DNA of 64,000 nucleotides from Tateyamaria pelophila (GCF_019966495.1 NZ_JAIMIA010000004.1:58891-122890), one strand, 5' to 3'; counted from the first letter of the stretch, positions 43,889-53,107 are shown. Notes: a model not told the origin generated them from the letters alone. A program made the numbers and translations.

Positions 43889-44481
43889 TGCAGACGATTG
43901 AATTCCTTTATGATTTTGGCAGCCCCAATGCCTACCTTGTTCATCAGGTTTTGCCAGACATCGCTGCCCGGCATGGCGCAGACGTCTTGTGGTGCCCGGT
44001 CTTGCTGGGTGGGGTGTTCAAAGCCACGAACAATCAGGCACCGATGATCACCTTCGAAAACGTGGCAGGAAGAAATGAGTATTTGAGGGTCGAACTGGAT
44101 CGGTTTGTCGAACGACATGGCGTGCCATTCGCCTGGAATCCGCACTTTCCCGTCAACACGTTGGCCGTGATGCGTGGGGCCAGCTTTGCATCGGGCAAGT
44201 CTTGGGAGCGACGCTACATCGATCGCGTTTTCAAGGCCATGTGGGTGGATGGGAACGATATGTCGGATATGGCGGTGGTCATGGAGGTGCTGCTGGACGC
44301 GGAATTGCCGGCGGACGATATCCTTACGGCCACACAAATCCCGGAAGTCAAAGGCCTTTTGGTCGACGCGACAACGGCCGCCGTGGCGCGGGGTGTCTTT
44401 GGGTCTCCCACGATGTTCCTGAACGAAGAGATGTTTTTTGGAAAGGACGCGCTGAACGATCTGGAGTGGCGGTTGAGCTAG
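43888..44481 (+). CDS. 2-hydroxychromene-2-carboxylate isomerase family (kappa-GST/DsbA fold)
   Basis: A 197-residue thioredoxin-fold isomerase that uses glutathione to convert hydroxychromene carboxylates in naphthalene-type degradation, though many homologues act elsewhere. IEFLYDFGSPNAYL at the N-terminus carries the catalytic serine region, RHGVPFAWNPHFPVNTL lies near 73-89 and VFGSPTMFLNEEMFFGKD (the cis-proline loop) near 168-185. I start it at ATG 43888, overlapping the SDR stop (TAATG) with AAGGAG 8 nt upstream; ATG 43882 is too close to that site. Third gene of a GST-SDR-isomerase unit. Confidence 0.85.
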   Translation: MQTIEFLYDFGSPNAYLVHQVLPDIAARHGADVLWCPVLLGGVFKATNNQAPMITFENVAGRNEYLRVELDRFVERHGVPFAWNPHFPVNTLAVMRGASFASGKSWERRYIDRVFKAMWVDGNDMSDMAVVMEVLLDAELPADDILTATQIPEVKGLLVDATTAAVARGVFGSPTMFLNEEMFFGKDALNDLEWRLS

Positions 44482-44482
44482 C

Positions 44483-44526
44483 GTTTTCCGATCATCGGAA
44501 AACGGCCGGAAACCGTGTCGGTTTCC
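44483..44526. terminator. Twin hairpins between converging genes
   Basis: GTTTTCCGA-TCA-TCGGAAAAC (9 bp) is followed 4 nt later by GGAAACCG-TGT-CGGTTTCC (8 bp). Both have 3-nt loops. The first ends in a run of A on one strand and T on the other, so each may terminate one direction. Confidence 0.75.
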
Positions 44527-44533
44527 GCGCCCC

Positions 44534-45235
44534 TCAGACCTCGAGCCATTCCTTGCGGACGTCTTCGCGCGCCTTCAGTTCCGCAGGCGTGCCTTCAAAC
44601 ACCACTTTGCCATGCCCCATCACATAGACCCGGTGAGCGATATCAAGCGCGATGGAGAGCTTCTGCTCCACCAGCAGCGTCGCGATGCCGCGACGCGCAA
44701 TCTCCTGCAGCAACTCGGCGACCCTTTGCACCATCTGCGGGCTCAACCCTTCGGTGGGCTCGTCGATCATCACAAGATCGGGATCCCCCATCAGGGTCCG
44801 ACACATCGTCAGCATCTGTTGCTCGCCCCCTGACAGCACCGAGGCTTCGACATCCGCCCGTCGGTCCAGGTTTTCAAACATCTCGAACATGTCCTGCATG
44901 GACCAGCGGCCCGTGCCGTCCTTTTGCCCGGGCTTCAGCCCCAGGATCAGGTTTTGGCGGGTGGTCAGCCCGGGGAAAATATCGCGGTTTTCCGGGACAT
45001 ACCCAATTCCGAGATTGGCCACCTCAAAGGCTTTCTTGCCTGCAATCTCCTGTCCTTTGAATATGACTGAGCCATGCGGCTCTACCTCACCCATCACAGC
45101 TTTGCATGTCGTGGACCGGCCCACACCGTTGCGGCCCAGAAGGGCGACAATTTCGCCTTCCCCAATCTGCAAGTCCACGCCCTGCAGAATATGGGACTTG
45201 CCGTAATACGCATGCAAATCCGTGACGGTCAGCAT
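44534..45235 (-). CDS. livF: Branched-chain-type ABC transporter ATPase LivF
   Basis: The second ATPase of a hydrophobic amino acid/organic acid importer. Its 233 residues include Walker A LLGRNGVGRSTTCK near 32-45, where the usual GKST lysine reads Arg (GVGRST). The signature LSGGEQQML is near 134-142 and Walker B LVMIDEPTEGLSP near 153-165. A lysine-to-arginine change in Walker A is uncommon in LivF and could lower ATP hydrolysis. The start overlaps the livG stop by one base. Confidence 0.9.
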   Translation of the reverse strand: MLTVTDLHAYYGKSHILQGVDLQIGEGEIVALLGRNGVGRSTTCKAVMGEVEPHGSVIFKGQEIAGKKAFEVANLGIGYVPENRDIFPGLTTRQNLILGLKPGQKDGTGRWSMQDMFEMFENLDRRADVEASVLSGGEQQMLTMCRTLMGDPDLVMIDEPTEGLSPQMVQRVAELLQEIARRGIATLLVEQKLSIALDIAHRVYVMGHGKVVFEGTPAELKAREDVRKEWLEV

Positions 45236-45990
45236 CAGTGATCCTCCAACGCAGTGCCAAGATACGCTTCTTGCACCCGGGCGTTGGCACGTACGTTTTC
45301 GGGCGTGCCGGTGGCGATGATTTCGCCATAGACCAGCACCGAGATCTGATCGGCCAGACCAAAGACCACGCCCATGTCATGTTCCACCATGATCAGCGTC
45401 TTGCCTTCGGTCACGGTGCGGATCAGATCGACGATATAGTCCGTTTCCGAATGGCTCATCCCGGCGGTGGGTTCATCCAGCATGATCACGTCAGCGCCGC
45501 CGGCAATGGTGATCCCGATCTCAAGCGCACGCTGTTCGGCATAGCTCAGCACACCGGCAGGCAGATCGCGCCGCGCGGTCAGGTTGATCTGTTCAAGGAT
45601 TTCATCTGCCCCGTCCGTCAGCGCCCGGCTGCGCCCCACCATCGACCAGAAATTATAGCGATAGCCCATCGCCCAGAGCAGGGAGCAACGCACGTTTTCG
45701 AACACGGTCATCTTGGGGAAGATATTGGTGATCTGAAACGACCGGCTGAGCCCCATGCGGTTGATCTCGAAGGGGGCCTTGCCAGCCAGATCGGTGCCAT
45801 GCAGGCGGATAGCCCCCCCTGATTGGGCAAAACGCCCGGTGATCAGATTGAAAAGTGTGGATTTCCCGGCCCCGTTCGGCCCGATGATGGCGTGGCGTTC
45901 GCCGGTGCCAATCGACAGATCAACACCGCGAATGATCTCGGTCTTGCCAAAGGACTTTTTCAGCCCGTCCAGTTCAAGCGCTGCGGTCAT
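45235..45990 (-). CDS. livG: Branched-chain-type ABC transporter ATPase LivG
   Basis: First ATPase of the importer, 251 residues. Walker A IGPNGAGKSTLFNLI is near 36-50, the signature here reads LSYAEQRALEI near 150-160, and Walker B VIMLDEPTAGMS near 169-180, all typical of LivG. The frame continues much further upstream, but those codons belong to livM in another frame; the real start is ATG 45990, overlapping the livM stop (ATGA). The Walker A of this subunit is intact, unlike that of LivF. Confidence 0.93.
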   Translation of the reverse strand: MTAALELDGLKKSFGKTEIIRGVDLSIGTGERHAIIGPNGAGKSTLFNLITGRFAQSGGAIRLHGTDLAGKAPFEINRMGLSRSFQITNIFPKMTVFENVRCSLLWAMGYRYNFWSMVGRSRALTDGADEILEQINLTARRDLPAGVLSYAEQRALEIGITIAGGADVIMLDEPTAGMSHSETDYIVDLIRTVTEGKTLIMVEHDMGVVFGLADQISVLVYGEIIATGTPENVRANARVQEAYLGTALEDH

Positions 45991-47276
45991 TCCGACATTC
46001 CATCCGGGGTGTTGGCCTCGTTCCAGGCCTCGACCAGTGCCGGTGCCGTGGCACGCATGATGCCAAACCCCACGACGGTGACCAAGGTTGCAATCCCCCA
46101 AGGCAGGATCGTGTGACTGTCGAATGTCGTCCAGAACAGGGTCATCTCCTGATCGCCGTTGGGGGCATGGCGGACGTGAAAGATCATTTCGACCAGCGCG
46201 GCTGCGCCCAGTGCGCCGATGGCCGCGGGCAGCAGCGTTTTGAGATATGGCACGCCAAGACGGCCCAATTTGCCCAGCCTGAGGGCCGGTACATGCATCA
46301 TGATCAGGCCGGCCAGACCACCGGGAAAGAACATGACCGTCGCCACAAAGATGATGCCGAGGTAGAATCCCCAAAGTTCGGTCTGGAGGCTGAGCACCGT
46401 TTGCACCAGCGTGAAGACGATCGCGCCAAGGATCGGACCAAAGAAGAACCCGACGCCGCCAAGGAAGGTCACCAGCAGGATGATGCCGGATTGGGTGGTA
46501 TTGAGGTTTTCTTCGGTCAGAATCTCGTAGTTGATGGCGAAGAGCGCACCCGCGATACCTGCGAAAAAGCCGGACGCGACGAAGCTGTAGAACCGGACCC
46601 AGCGCGCGGAATAGCCCAGAAACTCGGCCCGCTCGGGATTGTCGCGCACCGCATTGGCCATCCGGCCCATCGGGGTGCGCGAATAAAGATACATCAGAAT
46701 GGCCGACAGCATCAGCCAGAAGGCGATCAGATAGTAAACTTCGATCTGCTGCAGAAACTCGACGCCGAAGAAGGGCAACCCGTAGGTCCGGTCGCCCGAA
46801 ACCCCTTCTTCTCCACCGAAGAACACAACGATGATGACCGAGCAGGCTGCGATCAATTCGCCGACGCCAAGGCTGATCATGGCAAAAACCGTGCCCGCCT
46901 TGCGGGTGGAAAACGCGCCCACGATAATGGCCAGCCACATCCCCACGAGGCCGCCGAAAATCGGCAGAACCGGCAAGGGAAGGCCGGAGAAGAAATCACC
47001 CGAGTTGATGATATGCATGCAGGCAAATCCCCCGACACCAGCATAGACCGCGTGACCGAAGGACAGCATGCCGCCCTGCCCCAGCAACATGTTGTAAGCC
47101 AGCGCAAAGATGATCGTGATGGCCATCTGGTTCATGATCGTGATGGCGGAATTGTTGGTAAAGATGAACGGCAGGATGCAGAGCAGGACCGCCGCGATCC
47201 CCCACGGTATCATCGGCAAGGCGATCGATCCTGCCTGCAGCGGCTGTGCGGGTTTCCTGGCCTGTTGATCGCTCAT
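45987..47276 (-). CDS. livM: Branched-chain-type ABC transporter permease LivM
   Basis: Inner-membrane permease of 429 residues with about eight to ten helices; the family core with GQGGMLSFGHAVYAGVGGF (near 65-83), NPERAEFLGYSARWVRFYSFVASG (given in part) and FLGGVGFFFGPILGA is present. The C-terminal 90 residues, after the FPGGLAGLIM helix, add two further helices (near 345-365 and 390-415) that E. coli LivM lacks. It overlaps livH upstream and livG downstream by 4 nt each. Confidence 0.9.
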   Translation of the reverse strand: MSDQQARKPAQPLQAGSIALPMIPWGIAAVLLCILPFIFTNNSAITIMNQMAITIIFALAYNMLLGQGGMLSFGHAVYAGVGGFACMHIINSGDFFSGLPLPVLPIFGGLVGMWLAIIVGAFSTRKAGTVFAMISLGVGELIAACSVIIVVFFGGEEGVSGDRTYGLPFFGVEFLQQIEVYYLIAFWLMLSAILMYLYSRTPMGRMANAVRDNPERAEFLGYSARWVRFYSFVASGFFAGIAGALFAINYEILTEENLNTTQSGIILLVTFLGGVGFFFGPILGAIVFTLVQTVLSLQTELWGFYLGIIFVATVMFFPGGLAGLIMMHVPALRLGKLGRLGVPYLKTLLPAAIGALGAAALVEMIFHVRHAPNGDQEMTLFWTTFDSHTILPWGIATLVTVVGFGIMRATAPALVEAWNEANTPDGMSE

Positions 47277-48229
47277 GCGTCACGCTTTCCAAACAGCCCG
47301 TAGGGTCGGAAGATCAGGATCAGCACCATCAGGATATACGGCAGGATATCGGCGATCTGCGGGCTGGTGATTGTCCAGAGGTCCCGCCACGCGCTGTCCC
47401 AGATGTTTTCCGGTTTGGTGAATCCGAGCCAGGTCAGCAGGTCTTCCATCCGCAGGTTGTAGGATTTGGCGAAGGTCGTCATCCAGCCAATGAGCAGCGA
47501 TGCGACAAGCGCGCCCCAGAGCGAGCCAAGCCCGCCGATCACGATGGTGACGAAAACAATGGAGCCCAGCACGAAGGCCATGCCGGGGAAAGTACCCAGA
47601 ACCGGGCCTGCGATCACGCCGGCGACGCCTGCCAGCGCCGTGCCGACGCCAAAAACCCCCATGAAGATCAGCGGGACATTATGGCCAAGGGCCTCGACCG
47701 TCTTGGGATAGGTCAGCGCTGCCTGAATGATCATCCCCACCCGGGTCCGTGTGAGGACCCAGAGCAGACCGATGAAGATGATGACCGAGATGAAGATCAT
47801 GAAAATCTTGTAGGCCGGAATGGAATTGCCCGCGATGGCGAAGGCGGTGAATTGCAGGATCTCCGGCGCTTCATAAGGCATCTGGTTCTTGCCCCAGATG
47901 AATTGCACCAGTTCTTCGATCAGCAGGGCCAGCCCGAAGGTGAAGATCAGTTCTGGAACGTGGCCGTATTGGTGCACGCGCCTGAGCCCGTAGCGTTCCA
48001 CCCCCGCCCCCAAGACGCCCACGATCAGGGGCGCGAGCAGCAGACCCATCCAGAACCCAAGCGCCATGCTGATCTGAAAGGCAAAATAGGCGCCCAACAT
48101 GTAGAAACTGGCATGGGCAAAGTTCAACACGCCCATCATCGAAAAGATCAGCGTCAGGCCGGCTGACAGCATGAAAAGCAACAGTCCGGTGACCAGTCCG
48201 TCGATAAGATTGACAAGGATGAGATCCAT
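47273..48229 (-). CDS. livH: Branched-chain-type ABC transporter permease LivH
   Basis: Partner permease of LivM, 318 residues with about eight helices. It opens MDLILVNLIDGLVTGLLLFM, and the FSMMGVLNFAHASFYMLGAY segment is the family's hallmark. ATG 48229 gives this standard start; the frame is open to 48268, but the extra residues are charged and not typical. A repeat element at 48277 and a gap of about 150 nt separate it from the binding-protein gene, a common way to uncouple their levels. Confidence 0.92.
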   Translation of the reverse strand: MDLILVNLIDGLVTGLLLFMLSAGLTLIFSMMGVLNFAHASFYMLGAYFAFQISMALGFWMGLLLAPLIVGVLGAGVERYGLRRVHQYGHVPELIFTFGLALLIEELVQFIWGKNQMPYEAPEILQFTAFAIAGNSIPAYKIFMIFISVIIFIGLLWVLTRTRVGMIIQAALTYPKTVEALGHNVPLIFMGVFGVGTALAGVAGVIAGPVLGTFPGMAFVLGSIVFVTIVIGGLGSLWGALVASLLIGWMTTFAKSYNLRMEDLLTWLGFTKPENIWDSAWRDLWTITSPQIADILPYILMVLILIFRPYGLFGKRDA

Positions 48230-48276
48230 TTGAGCTGTCCCGAATTGATCCGAATGCGGCTGCGCCACAACATGTT

Positions 48277-48337
48277 TTGGGGGGGCTCTGCCCCCGTCCT
48301 TTGGACTCCCCCGGGATATTTCAAGCCAGGAGAAACG
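48277..48337 (-). repeat. Intergenic palindromic repeat, copy 2
   Basis: GGGGGCTCTGCCCCC (48281-48295) forms a 6-bp hairpin with a TCT loop, followed by CCCCCGGGATATTTCAAG and an A/G-rich tail. It is between livK and livH and may reduce read-through from the binding-protein gene. Confidence 0.7.
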
Positions 48338-48381
48338 CGACAGGTCGGCCCACGGTTGAGCGCGCGCCGACCTGTCGGACC

Positions 48382-49626
48382 TCAGGGCCTGCGCATGTTG
48401 CAGGTGGTTGGACTGTCCATCGCGGCCATGGTTACCGTGTTTTCGACTTTGATCCCAAAGCCGGAATTGTCGTAGTCGAAGGTGATATCATCGCCTGTAT
48501 GCGCGTGGATGTGGACATCCTGGATCAACTGATGATCAACTTCGCGCATTTTAACGCTGCCGCCCCAGAGACTTTCGTGCTCCATCCCTTCCAAGGCATA
48601 GGCGACTGGCACAACATCCGTAGCTGTACCTGCTTCCTCGATCGCCTTGGCCAGCATCTCGATCACGTTGGTGATCCGGGCCTGACTGATGTTACCGTCG
48701 GGATATTTGGCTTTGAAAGACTCGTAATAGGCGGCTGCGGCGTCGCTGGCAGGCGGATTGATCTGGCCCTCAGCGACAAGTCTGAGCGATCCTTCGCCGG
48801 TTTCACCAAAGGCGGCCGTGATGCCGTCGGCCGCGGCGTAATAGGTAAAGATCGGACCCTCGTAGCCATTTTCGAGGACCGATTTCCCCAGACCGAGCAT
48901 ATCCGCGCCCCAGTTGCCCGTGATGATCGCGTCCGTTTCCGCAGCCATGATCTTGCGGCTGTAAGGGGTGAAATCCTTGACCTTGCCAATCGGGTGCAGC
49001 TCGTTTCCGACAATCTCGATATCAGGACGTTTTTCACCAATGAATCGTACGGCGGCGGCGGCGACGGCTTTGCCAAAGGAATAGTCCTGCCCGATGATGT
49101 AGACCTTTGTGATGCCGGTATCCTCGGCGATGACGTCGGTGAGTGCGTCCATCTTGATGTCGGCATTCGCGTCAAAGCGGAAGTGCCAGAAGTTGCATTT
49201 GTCATTGGTCAGCGCGGGATCGACGGCCGAGTAGTTCAGAAACAGGACACGGTCTTCGGGGTTGCGGCGGTTGTGTTTGTCGATGGCCTCCGTCAGCGCA
49301 TTGGCCACACCAGAACTGTTGCCCTGCGCAATGTAGCGGATGCCCTGATCGATGGCGACCTGAAGTTGGATCAGCGATTCCTTTGGGCTGATCTTGTTGT
49401 CAAAGGCCACGATCTCGAACATGTCGCCGCCCAGAACGCCGCCCTTCTTGTTGACCAATTCCTCAGCGGCGAATTCATACTGATGCAATCCGTTGACGCC
49501 GGTGCCCGCAAAGGGGCCGCTCAGCGGGTCGATGAAGGCGATCTTTATGGTATCTGCGGCGACGGAAAAGCTGCTGACGCTCAGAGTCAGTGCTGCAGCC
49601 ACGCCAAGCGTGATGGATTTGCGCAT
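48382..49626 (-). CDS. Branched-chain-type ABC transporter substrate-binding protein
   Basis: A periplasmic type-1 binding protein (Peripla_BP_6) of 414 residues. The signal peptide is residues 1-24 (MRKSITLGVAAALTLSVSSF, then SVAA before DTIKIAF). The mature chain begins IKIAFIDPLSGPFAGTGVNG, the usual ligand-loop start, and VYIIGQDYSFGKAVA lies near 180-195. The substrate is unknown; many homologues bind aromatic or short organic acids rather than leucine, and the catabolic neighbours point that way. It is first in the transporter transcript. Confidence 0.88.
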   Translation of the reverse strand: MRKSITLGVAAALTLSVSSFSVAADTIKIAFIDPLSGPFAGTGVNGLHQYEFAAEELVNKKGGVLGGDMFEIVAFDNKISPKESLIQLQVAIDQGIRYIAQGNSSGVANALTEAIDKHNRRNPEDRVLFLNYSAVDPALTNDKCNFWHFRFDANADIKMDALTDVIAEDTGITKVYIIGQDYSFGKAVAAAAVRFIGEKRPDIEIVGNELHPIGKVKDFTPYSRKIMAAETDAIITGNWGADMLGLGKSVLENGYEGPIFTYYAAADGITAAFGETGEGSLRLVAEGQINPPASDAAAAYYESFKAKYPDGNISQARITNVIEMLAKAIEEAGTATDVVPVAYALEGMEHESLWGGSVKMREVDHQLIQDVHIHAHTGDDITFDYDNSGFGIKVENTVTMAAMDSPTTCNMRRP

Positions 49627-49803
49627 GAGTTCCTCCCTAGAACATGTGCCCGGCGCGTGCGCCGTTTGTCGCGCGGATTGTCTGCCGGGATGTCCGCAGC
49701 GTTACACACCAGAGCAATAAGTCAAGCGTCGCAAGCACTCTTCATACGTGTCTCACGGCGCGCCTCAGCTTCACTCAATGCATTAGGTTATGCCTGCAAG
49801 GTT

Positions 49804-50838
49804 TTATAAGTGCGTACTATTTAGAGATTTCAGGCCATTTTCGGCGAAAATGGGCACATATGCGCCGACTTTCATCGCGCGTTCCGGGTTCGATGCATTG
49901 CCATCCAACGCCCGTTTCAGCACACCTTGAATGATGGCAGCCATGCGGAAAAAGCAAAAGCCCAGATAAAAGCCAAAGTTGTCTATGCCGGGCAAACCGC
50001 GCCGTTGGCAATAATTTGCAATGAATTCCGCATCGCTGGGCAGACCCAAAGCGGCGCGATCCACACCTTGCAGGCCGCGCCCGTCGCTGCCTGCTGGCAG
50101 TTGCCATTGCATGATGACCGAGGCGAGATCGGCATACGGGTGGCCGATCGTGCTCAATTCCCAATCCAGAACAGCCAGACAGCGTGTGCCTTCAGCCTCA
50201 AAAATCAGATTGTCGATCCGGTAGTCTCCGTGCACCAGCGTGCGCTGCCCGTCATCGGTGGGCATCTCGGCTGCGAGACGGTCCATCAATGTGTTCATGG
50301 CTGGGATCGTTTGGGTCTCGGAGGCGCGATATTGCTTGGTCCAGCGCCCGACCTGTCGTTCCAGGTAGTTTCCGGGGGGGCCGTAGTCGCCAAGCCCAAC
50401 CGCGTCGATGTCCACAGCGTGCAAAGCGGCCAGCACCCGGTTCATATCTTCGATCACTGCGCCGCGTCCCACATTGTCCAGTTCGGGCATGGTGGGTTCA
50501 TTGAAATTCCGGCCCGCCACGTGATCCATCACATAGAAATCCGATCCGATCACGCTTTGATCCTGACAGAGCACATGCATCGTCGCGACAGGCACATCGG
50601 AACCGGCAAGCGCGCGTTGCACCCGGAATTCGCGGTCAACGGCATGTGCGGATTTCAGCAATTGACCCGGTGGTTTGCGGCGCAGCACGTAGTCGCCCGC
50701 TCCCGTCATCAAAAGGAATGTGGGGTTCGACTGACCGCCTTCAAATTTACGTGCTGTGACGGGCCCGTCAAACCCCGGCAATTTGTCCTTGAGGTAGGCG
50801 GAGACGACATTGGTATCGAGTGTCTGGGTATCGGTCAT
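49804..50838 (-). CDS. Phosphotransferase family protein (ACAD10/11-type APH domain)
   Basis: A kinase-like protein of 344 residues with the aminoglycoside/choline kinase fold. The N-terminal lobe has FEGGQSNPTFLL and YVLRRKPPG (ATP lysine) near 28-55, the catalytic loop LVHGDYRIDNLIF near 202-214 and the metal aspartate in AVLDWELSTIGHPYADLA near 222-239. The closest known relatives are the kinase part of ACAD10/11 and LvaA, which phosphorylate 4-hydroxyacyl-CoA so that an acyl-CoA dehydrogenase-like enzyme can eliminate phosphate. Two acyl-CoA dehydrogenases lie upstream in the same direction, which supports that role by inference. Confidence 0.82.
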   Translation of the reverse strand: MTDTQTLDTNVVSAYLKDKLPGFDGPVTARKFEGGQSNPTFLLMTGAGDYVLRRKPPGQLLKSAHAVDREFRVQRALAGSDVPVATMHVLCQDQSVIGSDFYVMDHVAGRNFNEPTMPELDNVGRGAVIEDMNRVLAALHAVDIDAVGLGDYGPPGNYLERQVGRWTKQYRASETQTIPAMNTLMDRLAAEMPTDDGQRTLVHGDYRIDNLIFEAEGTRCLAVLDWELSTIGHPYADLASVIMQWQLPAGSDGRGLQGVDRAALGLPSDAEFIANYCQRRGLPGIDNFGFYLGFCFFRMAAIIQGVLKRALDGNASNPERAMKVGAYVPIFAENGLKSLNSTHL

Positions 50839-50839
50839 G

Positions 50840-51838
50840 TCAGTCCCTGAATTCCTGGGCCACGCGCTGTCCGGCCAGAGCGTATTCCGCAGCCATGCGA
50901 TCCACTATGGCCCCCGCAGAACCGACGGATTTCACGGCCCCGATGCCCTGCCCCGATCCCCATATGGTTTTCCACGCCTTGGGTTTGGACGATCCGGACG
51001 CAAAATTCATCGACGACGCATCTGCCTGAGGCAAGTTGTCCGGGTCCATACCTGCATTTTTGACGGACCCACGCAGGTAATTCCCCCAAACGCCTGTAAA
51101 AAGTGAAGAATAAATGATATCTTCGGCGCCGCTTTGCACGATCATCTCCTTGTAGTCCGTCTGCGCATTCGCTTCTTCCGTGGCAATGAACGGTGACCCG
51201 ACATAGCCGAAATCCGCCCCGAGTGCACGCGCAGCCAGCAATGCCTCGCCCGTGGCAATAGCGCCCGACAACGCCAAAGGCCCGTCGAACCACTCGCGAA
51301 TTTCAGCGATCAGAGCAAAGGGCGATTGCTGGCCTGCATGGCCACCGGCGCCCGCGGCCACGGCGACCAAACCATCCGCCCCTTTGGCGATCGCCTTGCG
51401 GGCAAAGGTATTGTTGATGATGTCGTGTAACACGATGCCGCCGCAGGAATGGGCGGCCTCATTCACCTCGACCCGGGCGCCAAGGGACGTGATCCAAAGC
51501 GGCACCTTGTGACGCGCGCAAATCTCCAGATCGCGGTCCAGACGTGTGTTGGAGCGGTGCACGATCTGATTGACGGCAAAGGGCGCTGCGGGCCTGTCCG
51601 GGTTGGCCTGATTGTGACGATCCAATTCTTCGCTGATCTGGGTCAGCCAGAGCTCAAGCAAAGGAGGCTCGCCTTCTGCCTCGCGGGCATTCAACGCCGG
51701 AAACGAACCGACGATGCCGGCCTTGCACTGCGCAATCACCAACTCGGGTACCGAAATGATGAACAAGGGCGCCGCAATCATCGGAATGCGCAACCCCTGC
51801 AAAGCGTCAGGCAAATGGCCGTCCGTTCGGTTAGTCAA
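50840..51838 (-). CDS. Nitronate monooxygenase / 2-nitropropane dioxygenase-like
   Basis: An FMN TIM-barrel protein of 332 residues. PMIAAPLFIISVPELVIAQCKAGIVGSF near the start (shown in part as MIAAPLF), the glycine-rich phosphate loop VAAGAGGHAGQQSPF near 160-175 with the conserved His, and GADFGYVGSPFIATEEA near 215-232 all fit the NMO class. It would oxidise alkyl nitronates, but related proteins act as enoyl reductases. I start it at TTG 51838 (MTNRTDGHLPDAL), because the longer frame to 51901 only translates the repeat element at 51843-51893. It ends one nt before the phosphotransferase gene. Confidence 0.82.
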   Translation of the reverse strand: MTNRTDGHLPDALQGLRIPMIAAPLFIISVPELVIAQCKAGIVGSFPALNAREAEGEPPLLELWLTQISEELDRHNQANPDRPAAPFAVNQIVHRSNTRLDRDLEICARHKVPLWITSLGARVEVNEAAHSCGGIVLHDIINNTFARKAIAKGADGLVAVAAGAGGHAGQQSPFALIAEIREWFDGPLALSGAIATGEALLAARALGADFGYVGSPFIATEEANAQTDYKEMIVQSGAEDIIYSSLFTGVWGNYLRGSVKNAGMDPDNLPQADASSMNFASGSSKPKAWKTIWGSGQGIGAVKSVGSAGAIVDRMAAEYALAGQRVAQEFRD

Positions 51839-51842
51839 AGCA

Positions 51843-51893
51843 CTGGTCCATTCTTCTCTGTTCCAAAAAATCCCCGCCGGAGGCTCCGACAGA
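51843..51893 (-). repeat. Intergenic palindromic repeat, copy 4 (divergent)
   Basis: Read on the minus strand: CGGAGCCTCCGGCGGGGATT followed by TTTTGGAACAGAGAAGAATG. It shares the GGGATTTT-TGGAACAGAGAA block with copy 1. It lies between the thiolase and the nitronate monooxygenase genes. Confidence 0.6.
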
Positions 51894-51910
51894 TGCCGCA
51901 AAAACTGCGA

Positions 51911-53107
51911 TCAAAGCACTTCGAACAGGCCTGCAGCCCCCATGCCACCGCCGACGCACATGGTGCAGACCACATGCCTTGCACCGCGCCGCTTTCCTTC
52001 GATCAAAGCATGCCCGACCATCCGCGCGCCTGACATTCCGTAAGGATGCCCAATGGAAATCGCGCCGCCATTCACGTTGAGAAGTTCGTCCGGAATGCCA
52101 AGCTTGTCACGGCAATACAGCACTTGCACGGCAAAGGCTTCGTTCAATTCCCAAAGACCGATATCGTCCATCTTGAGGCCGTGGACCTCAAGCAGTTTCG
52201 GGACGGCAAAGACCGGGCCGATCCCCATTTCGTCCGGCTCGCAGCCTGCCGCGATCACACCCACGCAGCGCCCCAGGGGTGCCAGACCGCGTTTTTCGGC
52301 CATTCTCGCCTCCATCACGACCGCCGCCGATGCTCCGTCGCTGAGCTGCGATGCATTGCCCGCGGTGATGAATTCACCTTGCGCCAAGTGGAGGCCATTG
52401 GCGAACACGGGCTTGAGGCCTGCAATGTTCTCGTAGGTCGTGCCGGGGCGATTGCCTTCGTCTTTTTCAAGCGTGATTTCATGGTCCGAGATGTCCTTGG
52501 TCTCGCGATCTTGTACTTTCATCACAGTCGTCATCGGCACGATCTCGTCATCGAACTTGCCCGCAGACTGTGCCGCCGCCGTCCGGGCCTGGGATTGCAC
52601 CGCATAACGGTCCTGTTCTTCGCGGGTGACGCCGTAACGGGCTGCAACCGTTTCCGCGGTCTCCAGCATGGTCATGTAAATCTCGGGTTTGCGTGCCTTG
52701 AGCCACGGATCGGCATGGGCGCGCATTTCGGGTGTCTGGACCATCGACACGCTTTCGACGCCCGCGCCAATAACGACGTCCTGCCCGTCTTGCACCACTT
52801 GCTTGGAGGCTGCCGCAATCGCCATCATGCCGGACGCGCATTGCCGGTCCAGCGACATGCCTGCCACGGTCACGGGCAACCCGGCCCGGATCGCCGCCTG
52901 CCGCGCGATGTTGGACGCAGTGTGACCTTGCTGAAGTGCTGCCCCCATGACCACATCCTGCACCTCGGCCCCATCCAGACCCGCGCGTGTCACCGCGTTG
53001 GAAATGGCATGTGCCGCAAGGGCTTGCGGTGTTGTTGCGTTGAATGCCCCCCGATAGGCTTTGCCGATGGGCGTGCGGGCAGTGGAGACGATAACGGCGT
53101 CACGCAT
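51911..53107 (-). CDS. Acetyl-CoA acetyltransferase (thiolase)
   Basis: Cleaves 3-ketoacyl-CoA with CoA (or joins two acetyl-CoA). The 398 residues contain the nucleophile Cys in [11 protein letters not shown] near 88, the [12 protein letters not shown] loop near 250-261, NEAFAVQVL near 325-333 and the second Cys in [13 protein letters not shown] near 380. I use ATG 53107 ([18 protein letters not shown]), the usual start; the frame runs to 53128. The His-Pro-Tyr segment [15 protein letters not shown] near 352 replaces the common GHPIGASG with GHPYGMSG, as in FadI/PaaJ variants for longer or branched chains. Confidence 0.9.
   Translation of the reverse strand: MRDAVIVSTARTPIGKAYRGAFNATTPQALAAHAISNAVTRAGLDGAEVQDVVMGAALQQGHTASNIARQAAIRAGLPVTVAGMSLDRQCASGMMAIAAASKQVVQDGQDVVIGAGVESVSMVQTPEMRAHADPWLKARKPEIYMTMLETAETVAARYGVTREEQDRYAVQSQARTAAAQSAGKFDDEIVPMTTVMKVQDRETKDISDHEITLEKDEGNRPGTTYENIAGLKPVFANGLHLAQGEFITAGNASQLSDGASAAVVMEARMAEKRGLAPLGRCVGVIAAGCEPDEMGIGPVFAVPKLLEVHGLKMDDIGLWELNEAFAVQVLYCRDKLGIPDELLNVNGGAISIGHPYGMSGARMVGHALIEGKRRGARHVVCTMCVGGGMGAAGLFEVL

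Noticed and set aside
45991..46938. N-terminal 316 residues of the long minus-strand frame that ends in LivG
   Set aside because: This part is livM read in another frame, rich in Arg, Pro and His; the true livG starts at 45990.
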